A DNA stretch of 64,000 nt, taken from Rhizobium sp. PDO1-076 (GTDB lineage: Bacteria > Pseudomonadota > Alphaproteobacteria > Rhizobiales > Rhizobiaceae). How positions within the stretch are numbered: position 1 is the first letter of the stretch; each line of letters starts with the position of its first letter. Both the position numbers and the translations under genes were made by a program. The DNA lies in NCBI RefSeq assembly GCF_000247475.1, contig NZ_AHZC01000222.1, forward strand, positions 1 through 64,000, given 5' to 3'. The notes below the pieces were generated by a model. The model made no database searches and was not told the origin of the DNA. It worked only from the letters and a program-made list of their open reading frames with translations. Below are positions 36,298 to 45,546 of the stretch, one piece after another.

Positions 36298-36312
36298 GTT
36301 CTGCAAATGTTC
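36298..36312 (+). promoter_or_regulatory. Alphaproteobacterial LexA (SOS) box upstream of comM
   Basis: GTTC-TGCAAAT-GTTC matches exactly the direct repeat GTTC-N7-GTTC bound by alphaproteobacterial LexA. It lies 103 bases before the comM start codon. comM has been reported as a LexA target in this class, which makes the match more than chance. Confidence 0.65.
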
Positions 36313-36414
36313 TTGTGTTTTGCTACCCCTTATGCGAGATTGTTCCCGTCGGTACACGCAATATGAAGTTGTGGTTGTGCGGGCCGGGATAAATCGGAAC
36401 GGCGAGGGCGGGCA

Positions 36415-37950
36415 ATGGTGGCGCGTGTCAGTACGGTTGCATTTCATGGCATAGAAGGTGTGCCCGTCGATGTTCAGGTGATGGTGGCGCCTGGAAAGAT
36501 GGGCATGCAGATTGTCGGCCTGCCAGACAAGGCTGTTGCCGAAAGCCGCGAGCGGGTTCAGGCGGCACTGCATGCCTCCGGCCTCGCGCTGCCGCCGAAG
36601 AAGGTGACGGTCAATCTGGCGCCCGCCGATCTGCCCAAGGAGGGCTCGCATTTCGACCTGCCCATTGCGCTCGGCCTGATGGCGGCGCTGGGGGCGATCC
36701 CGGGCGATGCTCTTTCGGGTTATCTCGTCATCGGTGAACTCAACCTCGACGGCACGATTGCCCCGATTGCCGGCGCCTTGCCGGCGGCGATCAGCGCCAA
36801 TGCACTTGGAAAGGGATTGATCTGCCCGTCCGAAAGCGGCGGAGAGGCCGCCTGGGCCGGCAGCGAAATCGATATCCTGGCGCCGCGCAGCTTGATCGCG
36901 CTTGCCAATCATTTTCGCGGCAACCAGATCCTGACCCGGCCGGAACCTGCGATCCGCAGCCTGCCCGCCAATCTGCCGGACCTCGCCGATATCAAGGGCC
37001 AGGAAAGCGCCAAGCGAGCGCTGGAAGTGGCAGCTGCCGGAGGCCACAACCTTCTGATGGTTGGTCCGCCAGGGTCGGGAAAGTCGATGCTGGCGGCGCG
37101 TCTTCCCTCAATCCTACCACCGCTGTCGGCTGCAGAACTGCTTGAGGTCTCGATGATCCATTCGATTGCCGGCCAGCTTTCGGGTGGCAAGCTGTCGGAT
37201 CGCCGTCCGTTCCGCACACCGCATCATTCCGCCACCATGGCGGCACTGGTCGGCGGCGGGATGCGTGCCCGTCCGGGCGAAGCCTCGCTTGCCCATCATG
37301 GCGTGCTCTTTCTGGACGAGTTGCCGGAGTTTACCCCGCCGGTCCTCGATGCCCTGCGCCAGCCGCTTGAAACCGGCGAATGCATCATCGCGCGCGCCAA
37401 TCACCGGGTGACCTACCCGTCGGATTTCCAGCTGGTTGCGGCGATGAACCCATGCCGCTGTGGCATGGCGGGCGAACCCGGACACAGTTGCGCCCGAGGT
37501 CCTCGCTGCCAGAGTGATTATCAGGGGCGGATCTCCGGTCCGCTGATGGATCGCATCGATATCCGCATCGATGTGCCGGCCGTGGTTGCCGCCGATCTCA
37601 TCCGCCCGCGTCCGGCCGAAAACAGCGCCGATGTCGCAAAACGCGTGGCCGCGGCAAGGGATCGCCAGCGGCAGCGCTTCGGTGATCTCGGCCTGCCGAC
37701 CTGCACCAATGCCCGTTGCTCGACAGCCCTGATCGAAATGCTGGCCGAACCGGATGCGGCTGGCCTGCAATTGCTGCGGGATGCCGCCGACAAGTTTCGC
37801 TTTTCGGCCCGCGGCTATCACCGGGTTTTGAAAGTGGCGCGCACACTGGCCGACCTCGATGGCGCAACGATGCTCGGCCGCATTCATCTCGCCGAGGCGA
37901 TTTCCTATCGCATCGCGTCTGAGAGACTGGCGTCGTCGGCGGCGGCGTAG
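36415..37950 (+). CDS. comM: ComM / YifB family Mg chelatase-like AAA+ ATPase
   Basis: The 511-residue AAA+ helicase-like protein has an N-terminal Lon-protease-like fold (about residues 1-170, starting MVARVSTVAFHGIEGVPVDV), Walker A GPPGSGKSMLAARL near 222, Walker B VLFLDELPEF near 300, and the C-terminal Mg-chelatase domain with a cysteine cluster (PCRCGMAGEPGHSCARGPRC near 345). ComM promotes branch migration during integration of transforming DNA. A LexA box lies upstream, suggesting SOS induction. Confidence 0.95.
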   Translation: MVARVSTVAFHGIEGVPVDVQVMVAPGKMGMQIVGLPDKAVAESRERVQAALHASGLALPPKKVTVNLAPADLPKEGSHFDLPIALGLMAALGAIPGDALSGYLVIGELNLDGTIAPIAGALPAAISANALGKGLICPSESGGEAAWAGSEIDILAPRSLIALANHFRGNQILTRPEPAIRSLPANLPDLADIKGQESAKRALEVAAAGGHNLLMVGPPGSGKSMLAARLPSILPPLSAAELLEVSMIHSIAGQLSGGKLSDRRPFRTPHHSATMAALVGGGMRARPGEASLAHHGVLFLDELPEFTPPVLDALRQPLETGECIIARANHRVTYPSDFQLVAAMNPCRCGMAGEPGHSCARGPRCQSDYQGRISGPLMDRIDIRIDVPAVVAADLIRPRPAENSADVAKRVAAARDRQRQRFGDLGLPTCTNARCSTALIEMLAEPDAAGLQLLRDAADKFRFSARGYHRVLKVARTLADLDGATMLGRIHLAEAISYRIASERLASSAAA

Positions 37951-37977
37951 ACGGGCGGCTGCGGTCCGCGGGGGTTC

Positions 37978-38006
37978 GTCCCGGCGCCTGCCGGAGGCGC
38001 CGGGAC
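37978..38006. terminator. Bidirectional hairpin between convergent comM and cysK
   Basis: GTCCCGGCGCCT and AGGCGCCGGGAC form a perfect 12-base stem with a GCCGG loop, between the stop codons of the convergent genes comM and cysK. The GC-rich stem without a T run could stop transcription from both sides with Rho or by itself. Confidence 0.65.
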
Positions 38007-38018
38007 ATCAGATCGCCA

Positions 38019-38987
38019 TCACTCGCCGAGGCCGGCAAATAGCGCGGTGGAGAGATAACGTTCGGCAAAGGAGGGAATGATCACCACGATCGTCTTGCCG
38101 GCATTTTCATCGCGGCTGCCGACCTTGATCGCAGCGGCCAATGCGGCGCCTGACGAGATGCCGACCGGTACGCCTTCCAGGCGGGCGACAAGACGGGCAG
38201 TTTCGAAGGCTTCTTCATTGCTGACGGTGATGATTTCATCATAGATCGTGGTATCGAGGATGGCGGGTGCAAAACCGGCCCCGATGCCCTGGATCTTGTG
38301 CGGGCCGGGCGCGCCGCCGGACAGCACCGGGCTGTCGGCCGGTTCGACCGCGACGACCTTCACGCCGGGCTTCTTTGCCTTCAGCACTTGGCCGGCGCCG
38401 GTAATCGTGCCGCCGGTACCGATGCCGGACACGAGGATGTCGACGGCGCCATCGGTGTCGTTCCAGATCTCCTCGGCTGTGGTCTTGCGGTGGATCTCCG
38501 GATTGGCCGGATTTTCAAACTGCTGCGGAATGACCGAATCGGGTGTGGCTTCCGCCAGTTCCTGCGCCTTGGCGATGGCGCCCTTCATGCCCTTCGGGCC
38601 TTCGGTCAGTACGAGTTCGGCGCCGAGCAGCGCCAGCATCTTGCGGCGTTCGATCGACATGGTCTCGGGCATGGTCAGGATCAGCCGGTAGCCCTTGGCA
38701 GCGGCGGCAAAGGCCAGCGCAATGCCGGTATTGCCGGAGGTCGGTTCGATCAGGGTTGTCTTGCCGGGGACAATCTTGCCCTGCGCTTCCAGGCTTTCGA
38801 TCATCGCGACGCCGATGCGGTCCTTGACCGAGGCGATCGGGTTGAAGAATTCGAGCTTGGCCAGAAGATTGGCCTTCACGCCCTTTTCCCGGGCCAGCTT
38901 GTCGAGGCGAACGATCGGTGTGTCGCCGATCGTGTCGGTAATCGAGTTGTAGACGCGGCCGCGGCCCGGTTTCCTGTCATTCGTCAT
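38019..38987 (-). CDS. cysK: Cysteine synthase CysK (O-acetylserine sulfhydrylase)
   Basis: The 322-residue PLP enzyme makes L-cysteine from O-acetylserine and sulfide. [12 protein letters not shown] near residue 20, the Schiff-base Lys in [11 protein letters not shown] near 55, [13 protein letters not shown] near 82 and [16 protein letters not shown] near 193 are intact. A GGGAGAGATAG site precedes the ATG. Confidence 0.96.
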   Translation of the reverse strand: MTNDRKPGRGRVYNSITDTIGDTPIVRLDKLAREKGVKANLLAKLEFFNPIASVKDRIGVAMIESLEAQGKIVPGKTTLIEPTSGNTGIALAFAAAAKGYRLILTMPETMSIERRKMLALLGAELVLTEGPKGMKGAIAKAQELAEATPDSVIPQQFENPANPEIHRKTTAEEIWNDTDGAVDILVSGIGTGGTITGAGQVLKAKKPGVKVVAVEPADSPVLSGGAPGPHKIQGIGAGFAPAILDTTIYDEIITVSNEEAFETARLVARLEGVPVGISSGAALAAAIKVGSRDENAGKTIVVIIPSFAERYLSTALFAGLGE

Positions 38988-39125
38988 CTATCTCTCCCTG
39001 CGGTAGGTTTTTGTTGACAGGAAGGATAGGCCCAAACGTTGCGCACCGCCAGAACCTCCAGTCTAAGTCACGGTCCGTCCAGAGCAAAAAGCATGCGCAT
39101 TCGCGGTCTTCGCGACATCTCTGTG

Positions 39126-39743
39126 TCAGGCGCTGCGTGTGGCGATATAGGCCGCCGTCCCGGCAAGGATGCCTGCCGCCGAGCGATTGAGCGCTTTCAG
39201 CGCCGATGGTCGCTTCAGCAGCGTGCGGGCCTGTGACGCCAGAAGGATGTACGGAATGAGAACTGCCATCAGAACGATGAACGTCAGCCCGACCAGCAGC
39301 GCATAGTCCGCCATGTCGATTGCTTCGAGCGGCAGCAGCGTCGGCACAAGAGCAATGTAGAACAGCATGGTTTTTGGGTTGCCGAGCGTCACCAGAAGCC
39401 CGGAGAGGAAGGAAAGACCGGCATGTGTCGAGCGTTGCGCCTCGATCGACTGTGGCAAGAGCCCGGCAGTCCAGAGCTTCCACGCGATATAGATCAGATA
39501 CATTGCGCCGACGAATTTGATCACCAGAAACGCCGTGGCAAAGGTCTTAGCGACCAAGGCGAGGCCGAGGATCACGGCGGTCAGATAGACGAGATCGCCG
39601 AGGATCAGGCCAAGTCCCATGAAAAATGTCGGGCGGAAGCCCGAGCCGAGCGCACGTGCGACAATCGCCGTCATGCCGGGCCCCGGAATGGCCGCAGCAA
39701 TGAAAAGTGCGCCGCAATAGGCAAGCACTGTCGTCAGAGTCAT
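39126..39743 (-). CDS. LysE family amino-acid exporter
   Basis: The 205-residue protein has six hydrophobic segments and the LysE signature AAAIPGPGMTAIVARALGSG near residues 16-35, with LGNPKTMLFYIA near 122. The ATG at 39743 has CGGAGGA eight bases upstream. It likely exports an amino acid or homoserine-type compound. It is divergent from a second LysE-family gene, so the pair may share a promoter region. Confidence 0.92.
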   Translation of the reverse strand: MTLTTVLAYCGALFIAAAIPGPGMTAIVARALGSGFRPTFFMGLGLILGDLVYLTAVILGLALVAKTFATAFLVIKFVGAMYLIYIAWKLWTAGLLPQSIEAQRSTHAGLSFLSGLLVTLGNPKTMLFYIALVPTLLPLEAIDMADYALLVGLTFIVLMAVLIPYILLASQARTLLKRPSALKALNRSAAGILAGTAAYIATRSA

Positions 39744-39920
39744 TGGCAGTCCTCCGGATTTCGGTGCGTCCCATGCGAACGCATTCGATATTTGAACGCA
39801 AGGATGAGCAGGCAATGCTGTAGACCCGCAATGCCGGACTTGCAACGGTGACACGATGCGCCGTTGCCGTCAGTCGGCGACTGAGCCTATGGCAATGAGA
39901 GACCATTTCGGAGCCGCTTG

Positions 39921-40553
39921 ATGCCTACATTTCCGACACTTCTTGCCTTCGCACTGATTTGCCTCGGCATGGTGCTGACCCCAGGCCCGAACATGATCTA
40001 TCTGGTCTCGCGCTCGATCTGCCAGGGGCCGGCAGCCGGCCTTGTCTCCCTCGGCGGCGTGGCCCTCGGCTTCCTGTTCTACATGCTGATGTCGGCGCTC
40101 GGTATCACCGTCCTGCTGATGGCCATTCCCTTTGCCTATGACGCGCTGAAACTCGCAGGCGCCGCCTATCTGGTCTGGATGGCCTGGCAGGCCGTGCGTC
40201 CAGGTGGCCGCTCGCCCTTCCAGGTGCGCGACCTGCCGAAGGATGGACCACGCAAACTGTTTGCCATGGGTCTCGTCACCAGCCTGCTCAATCCGAAGGT
40301 CGCGGTGCTGTATTTGTCCCTGCTGCCGCAATTTCTCGATCCGGCTCGTGGCAGCGTCTTTTTCCAGTCGGTCGCCTTGGGCGCGACCCAGATCGTCATC
40401 AGCGTTTCGGTCAATGCGATGATCGCGTTGATGGCCGGCTCTATTGCGCTTTTCCTCGCTGGCCGGCCGTTCTGGATGGTCGTCCAGCGCTGGCTGATGG
40501 GCACGGTGCTGGCCGGACTTGCGATCAGGATGGCGACTGAAGCGCAGCGTTGA
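39921..40553 (+). CDS. LysE family amino-acid exporter (second copy)
   Basis: The 210-residue protein has the RhtB/LysE start LICLGMVLTPGPNMIYLVSR near residues 13-32 and SLLNPKVAVLYLSLLPQF near 120. A CGGAG site precedes the ATG; an in-frame TTG lies directly before it. It is only distantly similar to its divergent neighbour, so the two are related but not a recent duplication. Substrate is unknown. Confidence 0.92.
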   Translation: MPTFPTLLAFALICLGMVLTPGPNMIYLVSRSICQGPAAGLVSLGGVALGFLFYMLMSALGITVLLMAIPFAYDALKLAGAAYLVWMAWQAVRPGGRSPFQVRDLPKDGPRKLFAMGLVTSLLNPKVAVLYLSLLPQFLDPARGSVFFQSVALGATQIVISVSVNAMIALMAGSIALFLAGRPFWMVVQRWLMGTVLAGLAIRMATEAQR

Positions 40554-40556
40554 CGC

Positions 40557-40859
40557 TCAGAACATCGGCCGCATGAAGCTGCGTTCATAGCTTATGATGC
40601 AGCGCGCGTCCTCCGCATAGGCAAATGCCGTCTGGCACTCGGCATCTGCCGCCATCTGCTGGCGGTATACCTCGTAGTCGGCGAGCGACGGGAAGCTGAA
40701 CAGCGCGAGCGCGATGTTGTTCGCCCCTTCATGCGGCAGGAAATAGCCGTGATGGGTGCCTCCCAGCCGGTTAACCAGCGGGATCCAGAGCGCGGCATAG
40801 TGTTCGAACTCGGCCAGCTTGTAGGGATCGATCACGTAGCGCAGCGTGCAGGTTATCAT
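40557..40859 (-). CDS. NIPSNAP family protein
   Basis: The 100-residue protein matches the NIPSNAP fold of dimeric alpha-beta barrels: MITCTLRYVIDPYKLAEFEHY at the N-terminus, GGTHHGYFLPHEGANN in the centre and SYERSFMRPMF at the end. Function is unknown; some relatives stabilise small metabolites. A GAAAGG site precedes the ATG. It begins five bases after the EamA permease gene on the same strand, so they are probably co-transcribed. Confidence 0.9.
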   Translation of the reverse strand: MITCTLRYVIDPYKLAEFEHYAALWIPLVNRLGGTHHGYFLPHEGANNIALALFSFPSLADYEVYRQQMAADAECQTAFAYAEDARCIISYERSFMRPMF

Positions 40860-40864
40860 GGAGT

Positions 40865-41767
40865 TCAGGCCTTTCTTTTGAACGGGACGAATGTCGTGGG
40901 TGACAGGTTCAGCGTCGTTGCGACGGCGGCAAGCAGGATTGCCGCACCACCTGCGGCCTGTCCGGGCGTCAGCACGTGGCCATAGGCCAGCATGTCCACT
41001 GCGATCGCGACGACGGGATAGAGAAAGGACAGGGTCCCCGTCAGGACCACCGGCAGCTTCTGGATCGCGGAGTAGAGAAAGGCATACATGGCGCCCGTAT
41101 GCACGACACCGATGATCGCGACCATGGCAAGGCTCTGCGGTGAGGCCGGTAGCCGGTCGAAATCGGCGAGCGGCAACAGCATGACGATACCCGTGACGAC
41201 CTGGACAAGGGCGATCAGATAAGGCGACGTCCCCTTCAGGTGTTTGGTGACGAAGGCCGCGATTGCATAGCAGAACGCGGCAAGAAGCGAGAGCAGGATG
41301 CCGGCCAGATAGCCATCCGGCGTGCTGCCGCCGACGGGCTCTCCTGCCAGCGTCATGGCCAGCATGCCGGCAAACGCCAGTCCCATCCAGCCGAGTTTGG
41401 CGCCGCTGACGCGCTCTCCGAGGAAAATCATGCCAAGGCCAACCAGCATGAAAGGCTGGACATTGTAGACAATGGTCGTGACCGAGATCGAAGCGAGCGG
41501 ATAGGCAGAAAACAAGGCGAGCCAGTTCAGGACCAGCGCAATGCCGCCCGCGACCGCCATGGCAAACCGCTTCAGATTGAAGGCGGGATCCGAAAAGGTG
41601 CCGAACCGGAGGCAGAGAAGGGCCAGCACGGGAGCGCCGATCAGGCAGCGGAAGAACACGACGTTATAGGGTGTCTGGCCTGATTGCATGACGAACCAGC
41701 CGATTGTGCCGGATGTGACCATGGCAATGGTCATGTCGATGATGCCGCGCTTGATGGTGGGGTTCAT
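40865..41767 (-). CDS. EamA/DMT family permease
   Basis: The 300-residue protein has ten hydrophobic segments in two EamA repeats (about residues 8-140 and 150-290). NWLALFSAYPLASISVTTIVYN near residue 81 is typical of the first repeat end. A CCGGAGG site precedes the ATG. It heads a two-gene unit with the NIPSNAP gene and diverges from an Lrp/AsnC regulator, suggesting amino-acid-type export under that regulator. Confidence 0.92.
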   Translation of the reverse strand: MNPTIKRGIIDMTIAMVTSGTIGWFVMQSGQTPYNVVFFRCLIGAPVLALLCLRFGTFSDPAFNLKRFAMAVAGGIALVLNWLALFSAYPLASISVTTIVYNVQPFMLVGLGMIFLGERVSGAKLGWMGLAFAGMLAMTLAGEPVGGSTPDGYLAGILLSLLAAFCYAIAAFVTKHLKGTSPYLIALVQVVTGIVMLLPLADFDRLPASPQSLAMVAIIGVVHTGAMYAFLYSAIQKLPVVLTGTLSFLYPVVAIAVDMLAYGHVLTPGQAAGGAAILLAAVATTLNLSPTTFVPFKRKA

Positions 41768-41867
41768 GGTCGCCTCCGGTGATGCGCGGATTCTATCCGT
41801 CTTGTTTGGCGATTTGCTTTCTGGAAATTAGGCGTATGATCGGATGGTCAAAATAATATGAGGAAAA

Positions 41868-42335
41868 ATGGCGATGAACATGCATCTTGTTCAGGTGCTC
41901 GATAACGTCGACCGCAGCATTGTCGAGGCTTTGGCCGCCGATGCGCGCCTGTCGTTGAAGGAACTTGCCGCCAGGGCCGGCCTTTCATCGCCGGCATGTT
42001 CGGAGCGGTTGCGCCGTCTCGAGGATCGTGGGGTTCTACAGGGCTATGCGGCCGAGGTTGCGCTGGAGGCGCTGGGCTATCCGTTGCAGGCGATCGTGCG
42101 CGTCCGTCCGCTGCCGGGTATGCTGCATATCGTCGAGAAGATCATTCTGGAGACGCCGGAAATCATCGAATGTGACAAGGTCACGGGCGACGACTGCTTC
42201 ATCTGTCGGGTCGCGGTGCGCAGCATGGCCGATCTCGACCGCGTTCATGACCGCATCATCGAAAAGGCCCAGACCAATACGTCCATGGTCAAGTCGACAC
42301 CGCTGAAGCGCCGTCTGCCGCCGATCGTCGGATAA
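41868..42335 (+). CDS. Lrp/AsnC family transcriptional regulator
   Basis: The 155-residue protein has the AsnC helix-turn-helix (LDNVDRSIVEALAADARLSL and ELAARAGLSSPACSERLRRL, about residues 10-55) and a C-terminal RAM effector domain. ATG 41868 and ATG 41874 are both possible; GAGG lies four and ten bases before them respectively. It faces the EamA permease across 100 bases and is its likely regulator. Confidence 0.93.
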   Translation: MAMNMHLVQVLDNVDRSIVEALAADARLSLKELAARAGLSSPACSERLRRLEDRGVLQGYAAEVALEALGYPLQAIVRVRPLPGMLHIVEKIILETPEIIECDKVTGDDCFICRVAVRSMADLDRVHDRIIEKAQTNTSMVKSTPLKRRLPPIVG

Positions 42336-42363
42336 GCGTCAGGCCACCCGATTCGGGCAGTCT

Positions 42364-42834
42364 TCAGACGCCCGTCGAACCGAAGCCGCCGGAACCGCGC
42401 GCTGTTTGGGATGTCTCGGTGACTTCGGCAACCCGCGCCTGCGTGACCGGAGCAATCACCATCTGGGCAATGCGCATGTCACGGGTGATGACAAAGTCTT
42501 CGTCGCCAAGATTGACCAGCAGGACCTTCACCTCGCCGCGATAGTCGCTGTCGATCGTGCCTGGTGTGTTGAGGCAGGTGATGCCGTTCTTGAATGCGAG
42601 CCCGGAACGCGGACGAATCTGTGCTTCGAACCCTTGCGGGATCTCGAAGATGAAGCCTGTCGGCACGAGAGCCCGTTTGCCGGGGGCAAGCACCAGCGGC
42701 TGCCCGGCATCGACGGCGGCGCGCAGATCCATGCCGGCCGCACCGGATGTCTCGTACGCGGGCAGATCAAGGCCGCGCCCATGCGGCAGCCGGACCAGGT
42801 TCAGGGTCGGTGTGATGTCTGTGTGGATGGTCAT
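42364..42834 (-). CDS. dut: dUTP diphosphatase Dut
   Basis: The 156-residue enzyme hydrolyses dUTP to dUMP and pyrophosphate, keeping uracil out of DNA. All five trimeric dUTPase motifs are present: [39 protein letters not shown] and the flexible C-terminal [10 protein letters not shown]. Confidence 0.97.
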   Translation of the reverse strand: MTIHTDITPTLNLVRLPHGRGLDLPAYETSGAAGMDLRAAVDAGQPLVLAPGKRALVPTGFIFEIPQGFEAQIRPRSGLAFKNGITCLNTPGTIDSDYRGEVKVLLVNLGDEDFVITRDMRIAQMVIAPVTQARVAEVTETSQTARGSGGFGSTGV

Positions 42835-42924
42835 CAGCCATTACTTTGCCCTCACTTGGCCAAGGTCAATTGCAATGCCGGCCTTTAATCGCTAGATAGC
42901 CCGCAATTCCACAGGATTCACGAC

Positions 42925-44508
42925 ATGGCCGAAACGCTCGCAGAGGCAGTCTCCCGCCGCCGCACCTTCGCTATTATCGCTCACCCGGACGCCGGCAAGA
43001 CGACGCTCACCGAAAAGCTGCTGCTGTTCGGCGGCGCGATCCAGCTCGCCGGCGAGGTCAAGGCGAAGAAGGATCGTATCCAGACCCGTTCGGACTGGAT
43101 GAAGATCGAGCGCGAGCGCGGCATTTCGGTCGTGACCTCGGTGATGACCTTCGAATACAATGACAAGGTTTTCAACATCCTCGACACGCCGGGTCACGAA
43201 GACTTTGCCGACGATACCTACCGCACGCTGACGGCCGTCGACGCCGCGGTCATGGTCATCGATGCAGCAAAGGGCATCGAGCCGCGAACGCTGAAGCTGT
43301 TCGAAGTCTGCCGCATGCGCGACATTCCGATCATCACATTCATCAACAAGATGGACCGCGAAAGCCGCGATCCCTTCGAAATCCTCGATGAAGTCGAGGA
43401 AAAGCTGGCGCTCGACACCGCGCCGATCACCTGGCCGGTCGGCCGCTCGAAGACATTCAGCGGATCCTACAATCTCGCGGAAAACACATTTCGTGGATCC
43501 GACAAGCAGGTTGACGGCCTGCCGGTCAACAGCCCGGCAAATGTTGCAGAGCAGCTTCCGGAAAACGAGCGCGCGGCCTTCATCGAAGAGCTGGAACTGG
43601 CGCGCGAAGCGTGCCGCCCGTTCGACAAGCAGGCTTTCCTCGAGGGCCACATGACACCGGTTTTCTTCGGCTCGGCGCTGAAGAACTTCGGCGTGCGCGA
43701 CCTGATCAATGCTCTGGGAGATTTTGCCCCTCCGCCGCGCGACCAGGTGGCCGATATCCGCAAGGTCCACGCCGCGGAAGACAAGATGACGGCCTTCGTC
43801 TTCAAGATCCAGGCCAACATGGACCCCAACCACCGCGACCGCATCGCTTTTGCCCGCATCTGCTCCGGCAAGCTCGAGCGTGGCATGAAGGCGCGTCTGG
43901 CCCGCACCGGCAAGCAGATGGGCCTGACGGCACCGCAGTTCTTCTTCGCCTCGCAGCGCCAGCTCGCCGATACCGCTTATGCCGGTGACGTGGTTGGCAT
44001 CCCGAACCATGGGACCTTGCGCATCGGCGACACGCTGACCGAGGGTGAAAACCTTGTCTTCCAGGGCGTGCCGAACTTCTCGCCGGAAATCCTGCGTCGC
44101 GTGCGTCTTGAAGATGCGATGAAGGCGAAGAAGCTCAAGGAAGCCCTGCAGCAGATGGCTGAAGAAGGCGTCGTGCAGCTATTTTCTCCGGAAGACGGAT
44201 CTCCGGCGATCGTCGGCGTGGTTGGCGCTCTGCAGCTCGACGTTCTGAAGGAGCGTTTGGCGGGCGAATATACACTGCCGGTCTCGTTCGAAATGTCGCG
44301 TTTTTCGGTCTGCCGCTGGATTTCCTCCGATCAGCCCGCCGAACTCGACAAGTTCATGACCCAGCGCCGTGGCGATATCTGCCGGGATCTGGACGGAGAT
44401 CCGGTGTTCATGGCGCAGGACGCGTTTTCGCTGCGCTACGAGTCGGAGCGTTTTCCCGCGATCAAGATGGTGGCGATCAAGGAATATCACGTCGCCAAGG
44501 CGGCGTGA
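42925..44508 (+). CDS. prfC: Peptide chain release factor 3 PrfC
   Basis: The 527-residue GTPase recycles RF1/RF2 from the ribosome. G1 AHPDAGKTTLTEKL near residue 19, switch I around RGISVVTSVMTF, G3 DTPGHEDFADDTYRT near 88 and G4 NKMDRESRDPFEI near 142 match RF3. Length equals the family. It diverges from dut. Confidence 0.97.
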   Translation: MAETLAEAVSRRRTFAIIAHPDAGKTTLTEKLLLFGGAIQLAGEVKAKKDRIQTRSDWMKIERERGISVVTSVMTFEYNDKVFNILDTPGHEDFADDTYRTLTAVDAAVMVIDAAKGIEPRTLKLFEVCRMRDIPIITFINKMDRESRDPFEILDEVEEKLALDTAPITWPVGRSKTFSGSYNLAENTFRGSDKQVDGLPVNSPANVAEQLPENERAAFIEELELAREACRPFDKQAFLEGHMTPVFFGSALKNFGVRDLINALGDFAPPPRDQVADIRKVHAAEDKMTAFVFKIQANMDPNHRDRIAFARICSGKLERGMKARLARTGKQMGLTAPQFFFASQRQLADTAYAGDVVGIPNHGTLRIGDTLTEGENLVFQGVPNFSPEILRRVRLEDAMKAKKLKEALQQMAEEGVVQLFSPEDGSPAIVGVVGALQLDVLKERLAGEYTLPVSFEMSRFSVCRWISSDQPAELDKFMTQRRGDICRDLDGDPVFMAQDAFSLRYESERFPAIKMVAIKEYHVAKAA

Positions 44509-44587
44509 TCGTTCTCTGCGAGGCATCGGCAAGTCCGCGCACCTGAGGCACGGGCTGCCATATCCGTATCCGTGACCTCGGAAAAGA

Positions 44588-45262
44588 TCAGCCCGTCCGG
44601 ACGATCTGCATGCCGCCGTCACCATCGACATGCACCTGCAGCCCCTCGTAGCTTGCAATCTTCGGATGCCGCGTGTCCAGCGCATGGCTGTGGGTGGCCG
44701 TGACCACCATGACATCCGATCCCGCAGCTTCGCCGGCCAAGACGCCGGCCATGACGTCTTCGAACACCAGGCAGCGGGCCGGATCGGCACCGAGATGGCG
44801 TGCGCCGAGCAGATAGCCTGCCGGGTTGGGCTTTCCGATCTTTACATCCTCGGCCGTGATGATCTTCGGCGGCTGCGGCAGGCCGGCGGCCTCGATGCGT
44901 GCCCTTGCCAGGAGTGCGGGGGCCGATGTGACGATGGCCCAACGCGCCGACGGCAGACCGTTGAGAAAGTCAATCGCACCGGGAATGGCGACGACACCGT
45001 CTACGTCTTCGATTTCACCGCGCTCGATTTCCAGGGCTTCCGCTTGCACGTCCACACCCGGTAGCCCGAGCCCGCTGATCGTGTCGATGCCACGCTTGCC
45101 ATGCATTGTCGGCAGGAAGGCCGCGACATCGAGCCCGTGGCGCGCGGCCCATTTCCCCCAGACCCGTTCGGCGGCGGCGATGGAGTTGAGAAGTGTGCCG
45201 TCCATGTCGAACAGAAAGCCATTGTAACGCTTGTCGAAGACGGGGTTCGGGGCAAAGGGCAA
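44588..45262 (-). CDS. HAD-IA family sugar-phosphatase-like hydrolase
   Basis: The 224-residue HAD phosphatase has motif I FLFDMDGTLLNSI near residue 16, motif II VTSAPALLARAR near 110, motif III GKPNPAGYLLGA near 142 and motif IV CLVFEDVMAGVLAG near 165. It resembles glycerol-3-phosphatase / sugar phosphatases; the substrate is unclear. The likely start is a TTG at 45262 preceded by AAGGAT. It diverges from the thiD riboswitch. Confidence 0.9.
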   Translation of the reverse strand: MPFAPNPVFDKRYNGFLFDMDGTLLNSIAAAERVWGKWAARHGLDVAAFLPTMHGKRGIDTISGLGLPGVDVQAEALEIERGEIEDVDGVVAIPGAIDFLNGLPSARWAIVTSAPALLARARIEAAGLPQPPKIITAEDVKIGKPNPAGYLLGARHLGADPARCLVFEDVMAGVLAGEAAGSDVMVVTATHSHALDTRHPKIASYEGLQVHVDGDGGMQIVRTG

Positions 45263-45402
45263 TCGCTAAATCCTTGAGCTACGAAAACAGGGTGACTACG
45301 GACCTAGCCATTTTTGACTTTTGTCGCAAATGCTTCGGTGCGGGACCTACGGCATTTTGCATGACAGTCGCGCTACTCTGGTCTAAAACAGTTCCATTGA
45401 GA

Positions 45403-45480
45403 GACAGGGGCGTTCATCGGAAGATGGACTGAGAAGCACCCTTCGAACCTGAACCAGATAATGCTGGCGGAGGGAGTCGC
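45403..45480 (+). promoter_or_regulatory. TPP riboswitch (THI element) upstream of thiD
   Basis: The sequence has the THI-box landmarks in order: GGGGCG at 45407, CTGAGA at 45429-45434, ACCCTTCGAACCTGAACC at about 45438-45455, the AGATAATGCTGG turn and the closing GGAGGGA. Thiamine pyrophosphate binding would repress the downstream thiD. It begins about 140 bases before the thiD start codon. Confidence 0.9.
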
Positions 45481-45522
45481 TCGGGAAGCTTCCGCACACG
45501 TCTCGTGGGTCTTCCCGTTGAC

Positions 45523-45541
45523 TGCCCCGCCCGAAAAGGGG
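45523..45541 (+). promoter_or_regulatory. Possible Shine-Dalgarno-sequestering hairpin before thiD
   Basis: GCCCC and GGGGC can pair around GCCCGAAAA, burying the AAAGGGG ribosome binding site five bases before the thiD GTG. Upstream CGGGAAG / CTTCCCG at about 45482-45517 can form a second stem. These fit an expression platform that blocks translation when the TPP aptamer is bound. Inferred by inspection. Confidence 0.5.
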
Positions 45542-45546
45542 CGCCC

